A stretch of 64,000 bases of DNA, taken from NCBI GenBank assembly GCA_963921825.1, contig OY997588.1, forward strand, positions 72,495,020 through 72,559,019. The letters are read 5' to 3'. The DNA is from Erodium maritimum (lineage: Eukaryota > Streptophyta > Magnoliopsida > Geraniales > Geraniaceae). The notes below the pieces were generated by a model. That model was not told the DNA's origin. It saw only the letters and a program-made list of their open reading frames with translations, and ran no database searches. A program made the translations under genes and the position numbers. Below, in pieces: positions 30,609 to 41,291 of the stretch; position 1 is the stretch's first letter; the number at the start of each line of letters is the position of its first letter.

Positions 30609-30950
30609 TGAGTTCTAAAGGTCGACAGCCTGATCCGACTTAGTGTCGATGAATTGCGAGTTCTAAAGGTCGACAGCCTGATCCGACTTAGTGTCGATGA
30701 ATTGCGAGTTCTAAAGGTCGACAGCCTGATCCGACTTAGTGTCGATGAATTGCGAGTTTTAAAGGTCGACAGCCTGATCCAACTTAGTGTCGATGAATTG
30801 CGAGTTCTAAAGGTCGACAGCCTGATCCGACTTAGTGGTGATGAATTGCGAGTTTTAAAGGTCGACAGCCTGATCCGACTTAGTGTCGAGGAATTGTGAG
30901 TTTGAAAGGTCGACAGCCTGATCCGACTTCGTGTCGAGGAATTGCGATAG
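30609..30950. repeat. Minisatellite, 48-bp unit x 7, in Gypsy LTR
   Basis: The unit contains 'aaaggtcgacagcctgatcc' then 'gacttagtgtcgatgaatt'. Because 48 is a multiple of three, it produces repetitive open frames on both strands with no protein meaning. The other LTR copy has about three or four related units at 61014-61150. Confidence 0.92.
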
Positions 30951-31528
30951 GTCGAACCCTGACCTGATTGAGATTGGTTACTGAGCAGCTGGTGTGCGAT
31001 CCTTTGTGATCTTGTTTGGTGTTGTGTCGTTTCGTTCGAGTCCTTGAGGAGGTCGTCGATAGTTGTGTCGGGTTTACACTGTATCATCGAGTGTCGAGTC
31101 TGTTGAGGAAGGTGACGGGTTGTGGGTCAGTTGGGTACTTGAATTGGGGACTGTAGTCCCGGTGTTGGGTTTGGTTTTAGTGTTACTGGCTTTATCTACT
31201 AATTATGCCATAGTCAGTCTGTTATCCGTGGAGGTGAGCGAACGCTCACCCCTAGCTGCTTTTCCTACAGGTACTGATCACCGGACGGACTAGTTTAGCT
31301 CTTGAAGTCCATGGAGCTTGGAGCGGAGTCTGGTCTTTACTTTTGTTGAGTCTAGTGACGGATGTGTACCTTGTCCACTTGTTGGGACGTTTTTGTATTG
31401 TAAATACTATTATTATTTTTGGTAATTAAATGGAAATATCAGAGTTTTATTCAAAACAGGTTTTAAGTGTTCATGTTTTAAATGTTCGCGTCCCGAGTTC
31501 GGTTCGCTGAAATTGGGGCGTGACAGCT

Positions 31529-31540
31529 TGGTATCAGAGC
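31529..31540 (+). other. Primer-binding site of Gypsy element
   Basis: TGGTATCAGAGC, complementary to the 3' end of initiator methionine tRNA, lies three bases after the LTR end. Confidence 0.9.
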
Positions 31541-32198
31541 TCGAGGTTTCAAACCTCGGACTGTCCGTCACTTAGGGGGGGAGAGTCGAGTCAGTGTAGA
31601 CCCGTCATGTCCTGAGTCTTGTTTGTGTTGTGCGTATGTTACAGTATTTTGTTGCTGGCATACTGATTGTGTGTGATTGCGTGAACTGTTTTTAACTGTC
31701 GCGGGTCGACTCAGGAGCGCTCCTGTAGTCGAACGTGACGGTGTTGATGTCAAGTCGGTACAACGTGGTTCGGGGACGCCTGAACCGGGTTGTAACTACG
31801 TGATGTCAAGGAACGAAGTTTTAAAATGAAAGGGTGAAGGTTTTAAAATTGTTGGCCCTGTTGGCATGTCTTGAACTTGATTGGCCCTATGGGCGTATGT
31901 TTGATTTTGGTTGGCCCCGTGGGCAAGGTTCGATTTTGATTGGCCCGGTGAACGGGGGTCGTCGTGTTGTGCGGGTTGGTTTGCCGCCGCTTGTTTGGTG
32001 CACGTCGGTGCGGTCTCGTTGAGGTCTCGTTTACTAATGCTAGTATATAAAGTACGTTTAGCTTGAGCGGTGTAGCGCTTTAGTGATAAGCACGTTAGTG
32101 TAAGCTTAAGCGGGTGGACGTTAGTGCTTTTGTACTGTCGTTTTTATTTAAGTTCGCAAACTGAACGTTTGCGTGTATCCGTGCAGAGGATACTGTTT
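31541..32198 (+). other. Gypsy untranslated leader
   Basis: Between the primer-binding site and gag there is no supported coding region. A short array with 'ttggccc(t/c)gtgggc'-like units lies around 31850-31950. Confidence 0.6.
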
Positions 32199-35100
32199 AT
32201 GGCTCGCGGTAAGCGGGGACGACCATCAGGAACACAGGGCCAGGCACCCACGCGAGGCCGGCGGGGACGGTCAGCAGGGGCACCAGGGAGGGTGCCGACC
32301 GTCGAGCCCGCCGACTATGCGGAGGCACAGGGTACTCCTGTCGGAGAAGACAGGAGGAGTGATGCGGGGCCGTCTGCAGGCACCCCCAGTGTTCCGCCAG
32401 TCGTGGACCCTCCAGTGATGACTGCCCTGGATGAGCTTACCAGGACCGTTCAGAGTTTGGTGGCGATCATCGCCAGCCGAGAGTCGGCTTCGCCAGCACC
32501 AGAGGCAGCCGCAGTCCCGGTGAGGGCCGCTCAGACAGAGGATCTTACCTCCCGAGCGCTACTAGATTTCCTGAAGCTCGGGATACCTGTTTTTGTCGGG
32601 GAGCCGAATCCCGACCTGGCTGAGCGATGGATAGAGCAGGTCACACGAGACTTGGACACATCGGGTGTCGAGGATGGCCGTCGGAGAGTGTCCTTCGCGG
32701 CCCATCAGCTGAGAGAGAGCGCCTACCACTGGTGGGGGCGGGTGAAGGACACGGTCGGATACGACTACAGCGTATTCCAGGAGGTATTCATGGCACAGTA
32801 CTTCCCCGAGTCGGCTCGGCTGGAGCGACATCGGCAGTTCTTAGACCTGGAGCAAGGGGGGATGACGGTAGGGGAGTACGAGGCCAGGTTCACAGCCTTG
32901 GCCAGATTCGCGCCTGAGATGGTGACAAGCGAGACGAACCGTTGCCTGCGGTTCCAGGACGGACTGAGGCTGGGCATCCGGAACCAGGTTCTTGCCTTGA
33001 GGATACGGAAGTATACCGACCTCGTGGACACCGCAGCTACAGTAGAGCAGGGCGCCAGGGATGCAGTCAGGAGCCGTGAGGTCCGACCTCGGCCGATCAG
33101 TTGGGCAGGGCCGTCAGACTCACGAGACTCGCGGAGGCAGAGGACCGCAGGATCCTTCCGACCACCGCCTCATCAGAGTGGATCGAGACAGCAGGGGTCA
33201 GTGGCATCAGTGGGGCCAATCGCCTCAGAGAGGAGGCCGTCATGCTATCACTGCGGGCAGCCAGACCACTTACAGCGAGACTGTCCGACGAGGGGAGGAA
33301 CCGCGGCAGTACCAGCTACTAGCCGGACAGGCCAGGGCTCGGGGTCGAGGGCTGACGAGTTCAGCTGTTACCGATGCGGCCGGGCCGGTCACACTATGGC
33401 ATGGTGCCGAGAGCAGTTGGGGGAGACATCAGTGCAGCGACCGCAGCAGTCACGGACAATACAGTCGCCCAGAGGTCGCCCTCGACAGGGTCAACAACCG
33501 AGATCATCACGGCCGTCTACGAGCGCACCGATTCCGAGACAGCAGCAGAGTCACGGGTATTCAGCGGCTGGTGCGCCGAGTCAGAGGCAGCAGGCCTCGC
33601 AGGGGAGAGTTTATGCAGTCACCGACTCCAGAGCCCCAGGGCCTAGCACGTACCGGGAGACCATCCAGGGTACGTGTTTATTGTATCATCTATGGGCTTT
33701 ATTCTTGTTTGATATCGGGGCATCGCACTCTTTTATTTCGTCGGGTTGTGCTGAGAGGTTGGGGTTGAGCTTAGAGCCGTTGAGTCCACCCCTATGCCTA
33801 GACACCCCAGTTGGGGGTGGTGCATCGTTGACTAGAGTATGTCGTGCCTGCGAGATTAGAGTCGCAGACTGTCCTTGCCCTGGTGATCTTCTCGTGCTGG
33901 GGATGACTACCTTTGATGTGATCTTGGGTATGGATTGGCTGTCGAGGTACCGAGCCAACATCGATTGCTACAGACAACGAGTGACAGTGACAGTGGGTGG
34001 CACGAAGGTGACGTGTGTGCTGGGGAGTAAGAGTGGGGTCCTCCTGTCGGCGTTGTCCGCAGAGGAGGAAGTACCGGCTGTGCAGAGCCGAGAGTTACCG
34101 AGAGTGGTATGCGAGTTCCCCGAGGTCTTTCCTGAGGAGTTGAGCGGGCTGCCACCGATTCGTGAGGTGGAGTTTGGGATTGACCTAGTGCCGGGAACGG
34201 CGGCGATATCGATGGCGCCTTATCGGTTTGCGCCAGCAGAGTTGACTGAGCTGAAGCGTCAGCTGGAGGAGCTTCAGCAGAAGGGGTTTATCCGTCCGAG
34301 TGCATCACCGTGGGGAGCACCAGCACTCTTCGTGAAGAAGAAGAGTGGAGAGCTGCGGATGTGTATAGATTACCGGAAGCTGAACCGGGTTACGGTGAAG
34401 AACCAGTACCCGATGCCGAGGATCGATGACTTATTCGACCAGTTGAGAGGGGCGACTCACTTCTCGAAGATCGATCTGCGATCCGGTTATTATCAGTTGC
34501 GAGTCCGTGAGGGGGACGTCGCAAAGACTGCATTCCGGACACGCTATGGGCATTACGAGTTCCTGGTGATGCCATTCGGACTGACGAACGCGCCTGCAGC
34601 ATTCATGGACCTGATGAACAGCATCTTCCGGCCGTACCTAGATCAGTTTGTGGTGGTGTTCGTGGACGACATTCTGATATATTCGCAGAACGAGGCAGCG
34701 CATACGGCACATCTGAGGGCTGTTCTGACACTACTGCGCAAGCATCAGCTATATGCCAACCGGGAGAAGTGCGAGTTCTGGCTCTCTGAGGTGAGGTTCC
34801 TCGGCCACATCGTATCCCGTGACGGTATCCTGGTCGATCCGTCGAAGATCGACGCGGTCTCGAAGTGGGCACGGCCCACGAGTGTTTTCGAGATCCGCAG
34901 CTTTCTGGGATTGGCAGGCTATTATAGGCGATTTGTCCAGGATTTTGCACGACTAGCCGCACCGATGACTCTGTTGACGCGCAAGGGTGTTGGGTTCGTG
35001 TGGACAGATGACTGTGAGCGTGTGTTCGCGGAATTGAAGACTCGACTGACTACAGCTCCAGTGTTAGTGGTGCCCAAGCGAGGGATTGGCTATGATGTTT

Positions 35101-36962
35101 ACTGTGATGCGTCCGGAGAGGGATTGGGTTGCGTGCTGATGCAGTCGGGCAGAGTTGTGGCCTATGGCTCCAGGCAGTTGAAGATACACGAGCGCAACTA
35201 TCCTACCCACGACTTGGAGCTAGCAGCAGTCGTGTTTGCGCTAAAGAGCTGGCGATATTATCTGTACGGCGAGGGGTTTCAGGTGTTCTCGGATCACAAG
35301 AGCCTCAAGTACATATTTTCCCAGCGAGACCTGAACATGCGTCAGCGACGGTGGATGGAACTACTCGAGGAGTACGACTTCGAGCTACACTACCACCCAG
35401 GCAAGGCGAACGTTGTCGCCGACGCCTTGAGTAGGAAGTCGGCCCCGAGCCTCGCCAGCATATCTGTCCGAGAGTGGGGCATGATGGGGGAGCTGAGCGC
35501 ATTCGGGCTTGAGCTAGAGGAGGTTACTGGCGGTGTTGCCATGTGCTCACTAGTGGCTCAGCCCTCACTGCTTGCCCAAGTGTTGGAGGCGCAGATGGGG
35601 GACGTCGAAGCATCAGAGATCCGCGAGAGAGTCGTCAGGGGTGACGAGGTGGTGGGCTGGCAGGACAGTACTGATTGGGGACTACGGTACCGCGGGGGGC
35701 TGTTCGTACCAGTTAACTGTAGAGATGCCGTGTTACGAGAGGCACACCATTCGCGTCTCGCAGTGCATCCGGGGGGCACCAAGATGTACCGTGACCTCAG
35801 GAGGCACTACTGGTGGCGCGGCATGAGGAGAGCAGTCGCAGAGTTTGTGTCGAGATGCCTTGTCTGTCAGCAGGTGAAGGCAGAGCATCAGCGTCCCGCG
35901 GGATTGTTACAGCCACTACCGATTGCTCAGTGGAAGTGGGAGCACATTACGATGGATTTCGTGTGTGGACTACCGAGATCGCCCAAGGGAAACGACGCCG
36001 TGTGGGTGGTAGTCGACCGGTTGACCAAGTCGGCCCACTTTCTGGCTATGAGGATGACAGACCCGGTCGACAAGTTGAGCAGTCTGTATATCCAGGAGAT
36101 AGTGCGCCTCCACGGGGTCCCGGTGTCGATAGTGTCTGACAGGGATCCCCGCTTCACGTCCAGGTTCTGGCCGAGTCTGCAGAAGGCACTGGGGACAGAG
36201 GTCCTACTCAGCACAGCACATCATCCTCAGACAGACGGTCAGTCTGAGCGTACCATTCAGATCTTGGAGGACATGCTGCGAGCATGTGTGCTGGATTTCA
36301 GGGGATCTTGGGAGACCCACCTGCCATTGGCCGAGTTCGCCTACAACAACAGCTTCCAGGCCAGTATCGGGTTGGCACCGTTCGAAGCGTTGTATGGTAG
36401 GCCGTGTCGGTCACCAGTATGCTGGGCAGAGGTGGGGGACAAGAGTCTGCTGGGGCCAGATCTTGTCAGAGAGACGACGGAGAAGGTCGCATTGATCCGC
36501 GATCGGTTGAGGACCGCGCAGAGCCGGCAGAAGAGTTATGCAGACAGGCGACGTCGACCTCTTGAGTTTGCAGTCGGGGATCACGTGTTCCTGAAGGTGA
36601 GCCCGAGGAAGGGGCTGGTGCGGTTCAGGCGCAGCGGGGGAAAGTTGGCTCCGAGGTACATAGGCCCGTTCCAGATCTTAGACAGAGTGGGAGCCGTGGC
36701 TTATCGTCTGGCGTTGCCACCGCAGCTTGGGAGAGTACATAACGTCTTCCACGTATCCCAGTTGCGGCAGTACAACGCAGACCCATCCCACGTCATCGAG
36801 TGGACTGATATCGAGGTGGCTGATGATGTCTCCTATGAGGAGCAGCCGATTCGGATCATGGACACACGGCAGCAGATTCTGCGGGGAGGCAAGATTATCC
36901 GCTTGGTCCGAGTGCAGTGGAAACATCACGGAGCTGAGTCGACGTGGGAACGCGAGGACGAG
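32199..36962 (+). CDS. Gypsy gag-pol polyprotein with chromodomain (fossil)
   Basis: Start chosen at ATG 32199 ('[11 protein letters not shown]'), though the frame is open to ATG 32124. Domains in order: gag core ('[11 protein letters not shown]' to '[10 protein letters not shown]', 32620-32925), two CCHC knuckles (about 33244-33285 and 33364-33405), aspartic protease ('[11 protein letters not shown]', about 33703), reverse transcriptase ('[20 protein letters not shown]', active site 'FVDDILIYS', about 34655), RNase H ('[11 protein letters not shown]', about 35100), integrase zinc-binding region (35748-35875) and catalytic core ('TMDFVCGLP', 'SDRDPRF', 'TDGQSER'), and a chromodomain-like end ('[10 protein letters not shown]', 36895 on). 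Single-frame gag-pol is normal for this lineage. Codon use is GC-rich, unlike the surrounding Copia sequence. Confidence 0.92.
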
Positions 36963-38715
36963 CTTGCCACTTCCAATTCCCTTGTTGACCATCAGAATAT
37001 CCTTGGATCCCAGATCCCTGATATATTCTTCTCAGCAGTTAATGACACTCCATGTAACTCTGATATGGTCTTAGAGACAGCCTTGTCAAGGACATATTCT
37101 TTGCGTTCAGACTTGAGGACTATCCTCAAAATTCTGTACCAGTCCAAATAGTTTGTCCCATTTAGTTTGACCCTGTCAAGAATGGTTTTTAATGACAAAC
37201 TATTAATGTTCGCTGAATTTGCCATTTGATCTACAACAGATAAAATTCAATCAGTAAACTGAATAAATTTTATGAAGATCAAGCTTAAACACCAACAATC
37301 GATTCTATACCTTTATAATCTAAAACCAAGATCCTTGATTCACTCGATCAAGCTGAACGAAGGCTCACCACTCAATCGAGCTATGTAGGTAGGACCCCGT
37401 CCAATCACATCCAATGTGACTCTTTGCTAGGGTATGTACTTAAGTACACGGCTTACCCTATCTGATACCCTAGCTCAACCCTAGCTGAGAATCGTAGTCG
37501 GGTCCACCAATTTCCAACTATGACCCGCCACTATGTAGGTGCTCCGCTAAGGCGCACGACACCCATAGGACGGGGAGGTAGTAAGGTGTTGAGAATTGGG
37601 AGGTATCGGACATGACCCGTTTTTACTTCTCCGGTTGTGTTTAAAACTTTGGCACATCCTAGATGCGATGAGCACATCAACTACATTCCAAATGCAATGA
37701 TGCCTCAAATTACATCCAATGTAATTCTTCCTTTGAACCCGTCAACTACATCCAATGCAATGACGGTTCTAAGGGTTCACACACAAGGATTAAAATTCCA
37801 ATTTTATCTTTGCATGTGAGGTGATATGCTCGGTAAATAAAGTTAAGCATGCAATTCTAAAACACATAGAATTAGTCATGCATAAACTAAATCAAGCATA
37901 AAGCGATAAATGTGCACATAATAGCCCCCGAAACTAACTCCCACTAGCTTCTTGAGCTCCAGCGACTCCAAGCCGATGCCAACATCCGAAAAGCCACCAA
38001 AAGACCTTTTCGCCTTTTCTTCGTCTTGAGTAAAAAATTACAATTTAATACACGACTCGCAGGTCGGTAATAAATAAATATTACAAACAAGTGGTTCGAC
38101 GACCACACCTTGAAGTAATAATTACACGCTAACTCTAACCGCTCGTAGGCCGTGAAAAGCGATACATAATTAAATCGAGCTCGGGGCTATTATGTACACC
38201 ATGCCAACATCACATCACACATCGTGTTATCAAACAAGCATGTTATCAAACATCATGTGATTTTCCGGTTTTAATTAATAGCCAAGTTTCGAAAATTTTT
38301 GATGCTCGGTTTATCGAAACCGTTCAAAAATGAAACTTTTGAACATTTGATCTTCGAGTTCGTCATGACGGTTCCAAACTCGTCATAACTAACAAAACGG
38401 TTTAGCCTTGGCATATCAACCATCCAATGGTCATGCTTGGCCTAGCTCCGTCCAACGGAGCCCCGTTCGGTCCCGGTTTCGGCTCCCCGAGAGTCCCGCT
38501 CCCGAGACCCGAAAAATCAAATTTTTTTCAAAATTTCCAGATTTGAAATAATTTTCAAAAATTCATTTTACATGCATTAAATCCATGAACAAGAATTTAA
38601 AACATGTTATCAAACAATTTAGCAAAACAACATGCCAAAAACGAAAGTTTCAAGCAAAACCGAAACTTTGAACACCGTCTTGTGAATCCCGAAGGTAGCA
38701 CGGCTCTGATACCAC
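36963..38715 (-). mobile_element. C1 Copia internal region, gag and leader part
   Basis: Closely matches 56285-58103. The minus strand shows the Copia gag start ('[15 protein letters not shown]', '[16 protein letters not shown]', 37225 leftward) preceded by a long untranslated leader. The PBS, complementary to initiator Met tRNA, is at 38702-38714 next to the LTR. Confidence 0.85.
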
Positions 38716-40339
38716 TGTTGTGTCTCGAGGTAGGGTTGGAGATGAACCAACTCGCAGCGGAAAATCAATAAAAACCAAGAGACGATTAACAAAGAATGGA
38801 TTCACAAGAGAAAAATTCAGCACTATCTCTTACCAAAACAAGAACACCGGTTAACGAATGATTGGCTTGAGTCTCCAAGACGCCTACGTATCCACATGGG
38901 AATCAAAGCCATGTATTTCTTCTCTTTGAGGACTCAAGAACACAAAAATAGAGGTGGAAACTAGCCAAACCCGAAATGGCCATGGAAGAGGGAGAGAAAA
39001 TGTGTTTCCTATTCTTGTCTTGTGTTTGTTATGTTGAAAAAAGATGACTTAAACATAACAAAACCCATACTTGTCCAACTAAAGGCATGGGACAAGTATG
39101 GTGTCAAGTAAGGTGTAAATAGGACAAAGTATGGCAAGACAAGATTGGGTTAGGTGGTGAATCACCAACACCTTAATCCTTGTCTTGCTTACTTAGTACT
39201 AATTAATCAAGACTTGATTAATTAGTTCCATGGGCCTTGGTTGCATGGGCCTTTCATGGGCTTCTTGGAACATGGCCCGTGGCCATTTCCAACGAGGTCC
39301 CGTGATTCGCTCATCGCCTCCATGCCTTCCATACCGGAAATGTCCAACATTATCCGACGCGATCAATCCCAAGACTCCAAGCCTTGTCTCGATCCGTAAA
39401 GTCCTATTCACTTACGGGCACATGACCCAAAACCCAGTTTTGGTCATGTCCCGAGACAACTCCCTTTTGGCCATTCTCCATAAATGTGTCAATGAGTTTC
39501 ATCCTCCGGTGTGACCCTTAGGTTTATGCATGTCAATAGATCAACGTAAAATCCCATTTTACTTGATCCTATTTAAGTGCCAACTAACGAGACTTTAGTA
39601 TTGCCTGACACTACATAACGAATCGACCCTGTCGATTCTAACCTTTCCGTCGTCCCTGTCATTATCCTTTTATCTCCGATATCTTGATTGAGATAAGGCA
39701 TAGAGCCGTCATCCTTATTATTCTCAATCACCGTTCCTTGATATGTGAGATGACTGAAGATATGATACCAAGTATCATGTGCATGGCCATGCTATTCTTC
39801 CAGTCACTCTCGATCAAGCGGCCGAGAACCGATATCTTTCCCATACCTTAGTATGAGGGATAAATCCCTTAGCCGTCTTTCGTGTCACTCATGTAGCCCG
39901 TCCCCAAGCCAATCCTGGCCGTTATGGAAGCCCTGTTACGGACAACGTTAGGCTCAGGTCAAACTCAGTTGTTGACTACATAGCGATCACAAAGACTCCT
40001 TGGTCTAAGGATACATGACAAGCTACAACACTGAATATGTTCATGACTTAATCTATGGCACATATTCAGGGCGGGTCGTCCAATATCATGTCCCACATGA
40101 TATCTATGATCAGACTCCGGAATCCCATTCCAATGACTAACAGAACGTAAGCTATAAAGAGCCATCTTTCATACTAGTCGCTTCTAGTGAAGCTTTGTTG
40201 ACTAGGGACCCATCGAGTGTGATCTATCTCGATCTATGGTTCTATTCGCATGGTGGGCATAGATCAGAGCACACGTCGATATATTACTCCAACACATAAG
40301 TAATATAAAGCCGCTTTAATTTTATTGCTAACCATGATA
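38716..40339 (-). repeat. C1 LTR, minus polarity, nearly complete
   Basis: Runs from 'tgttgtgtctcgagg' at 38716 to near 40339, about 56 bp short of the full LTR. It is the 5' LTR of the minus-polarity C1 interior and meets a plus-polarity C1 LTR directly. Confidence 0.88.
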
Positions 40340-41239
40340 CTAAAGTCTCGTTAGTTGCCACTTAAATAGGATCAAGTAAAATGGGATTTTACGTTGATCT
40401 ATTGACATGCATAAACCTAAGGGTCACACCGGAGGATGAAACTCATTGACACATTTATGGAGAATGGCCAAAAGGGAGTTGTCTCGGGACATGACCAAAA
40501 CTGGGTTTTGGGTCATGTGCCCGTACGTGAATAGGACTTTACGGATCGAGACAAGGCTTGGAGTCTTGGGATTGATCGCGTCGGATAATGTTGGACATTT
40601 CCGGTATGGAAGGCTTGGAGGCGATGAGCGAATCACGGGACCTCGTTAGAAATGGCCACGGGCCATGTTCCTAGAGGCCCATGAAAGGCCCATGCAACCA
40701 AGGCCCATGGAACTAATTAATCAAGTCTTGATTAATTAGTACTAAGTAAGCAAGACAAGGATTAAGGTGTTGGTGATTCACCACCTAACCCAATCTTGTC
40801 TTGCCATACTTTGTCCTATTTACACCTTACTTGACACCATACTTGTCCCATGCCTTTAGTTGGACAAGTATGGGTTTTGTTATGTTTAAGTCATCTTTTT
40901 TCAACATAACAAACACAAGACAAGAATATGAAACACATTTTCTCTCCCTCTTCCATGGCCATTTCGGGTTTGGCTAGTTTCCACCTCCATTTTTGTGTTC
41001 TTGAGTCCTCAAAGAGAAGAACTACGTGGCTTTGATTCCCATGTGGATACGTAGGCGTCTTGGAGACTCAAGCCAATCATTCGTTAACCGGTGTTCTTGT
41101 TTTGGTAAGAGATAGTGCTGAATTTTTCTCTTGTGAATCCATTCTTTGTTAGTTGTTTCATGGTTTTAATCGTCTCTTGGTTTTTATTGATTTTCCGCTG
41201 CGAGTTGGTTCATCTCCAACCCTACCTCGAGACCCAACA
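40340..41239 (+). repeat. C1 LTR, right part, plus polarity
   Basis: The 900 bp to the LTR end CCCAACA, followed by the AGCAG duplication. It forms the right outer edge of the composite C1 block. Confidence 0.88.
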
Positions 41240-41291
41240 AGCAGTTGTGTAAGGGTGCTTCAGGGCTAGGAAATGAGAAACCTGTTGAAAA
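41240..41291 (-). mobile_element. Old Gypsy pol, short middle piece
   Basis: A 52-bp piece between the C1 block and the young Copia. The minus strand reads 'FLALKHPYTT', typical of Gypsy integrase between its catalytic residues. It belongs with 25171-26083 and 44774-45110. Confidence 0.6.

Larger units (their letters stand above)
28487..31525 (+). repeat. Gypsy 5' LTR
   Basis: The 3039-bp LTR starts TGTAATAACC and ends GCGTGACA. It is about 63 percent collinear by eye with the LTR at 49654-61754; length differs mainly in two internal minisatellite blocks. Short open frames inside (for example at 28606-28913 and 29313-29569) are not genes. Confidence 0.9.
28487..36962 (+). mobile_element. Ty3/Gypsy chromovirus (Tekay/Del-like), one LTR plus gag-pol
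   Basis: Parts in order: LTR 28487-31525 (TGTAATAACC to GCGTGACA), primer-binding site 31529-31540, leader, and a long gag-pol reading frame with a C-terminal chromodomain. No partner LTR follows; the right side abuts Copia C1 sequence near 36963. A very long LTR with a chromodomain points to the Tekay/Del lineage. The coding part looks whole, but the element as a unit is incomplete. It lies inside C1 Copia sequence and so arrived later than that C1. A second LTR of this family is at 49654-61754. Confidence 0.9.
26084..41239 (+). mobile_element. Composite C1 Copia block with inverted interior
   Basis: The outer edges are C1 LTR ends in plus polarity (TGTTAG at 26084, CCCAACA ending 41239) with direct repeats AGCAG at 26079-26083 and 41240-41244. 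Everything between about 26680 and 40339 (C1 internal sequence and one long LTR) runs in the opposite polarity and is split by a Gypsy element at 28487-36962. The block is therefore either one C1 insertion rearranged after arrival, or a C1 inserted in reverse inside an older C1 LTR. It is broken and non-functional. Confidence 0.75.
38716..41239. repeat. Head-to-head LTR inverted repeat, about 0.9-kb arms
   Basis: 38716-39598 (883 bp) is the inverted counterpart of 40340-41239 (900 bp), with a 741-bp spacer. Both arms are the same part of the C1 LTR and differ at only a small number of sites by eye. A transcript across it could form a long hairpin. Confidence 0.85.

Noticed and set aside
30596-31087. 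Repetitive open frames on both strands, 163 and 81 codons, resembling a repeat protein
   Set aside because: They are translations of a 48-bp minisatellite inside a Gypsy LTR; 48 is divisible by three, which keeps frames open on both strands.
31529-31540. TGGTATCAGAGC as part of a tRNA gene (also near 38702, 44350, 58090, 62721)
   Set aside because: Only the 12-13 bases complementary to a tRNA 3' end are present, always beside an LTR; these are primer-binding sites.
32173-36495. Many frames of 60-235 codons overlapping the Gypsy gag-pol on both strands
   Set aside because: They are shadows of one GC-rich long coding frame; none has its own domain signature.
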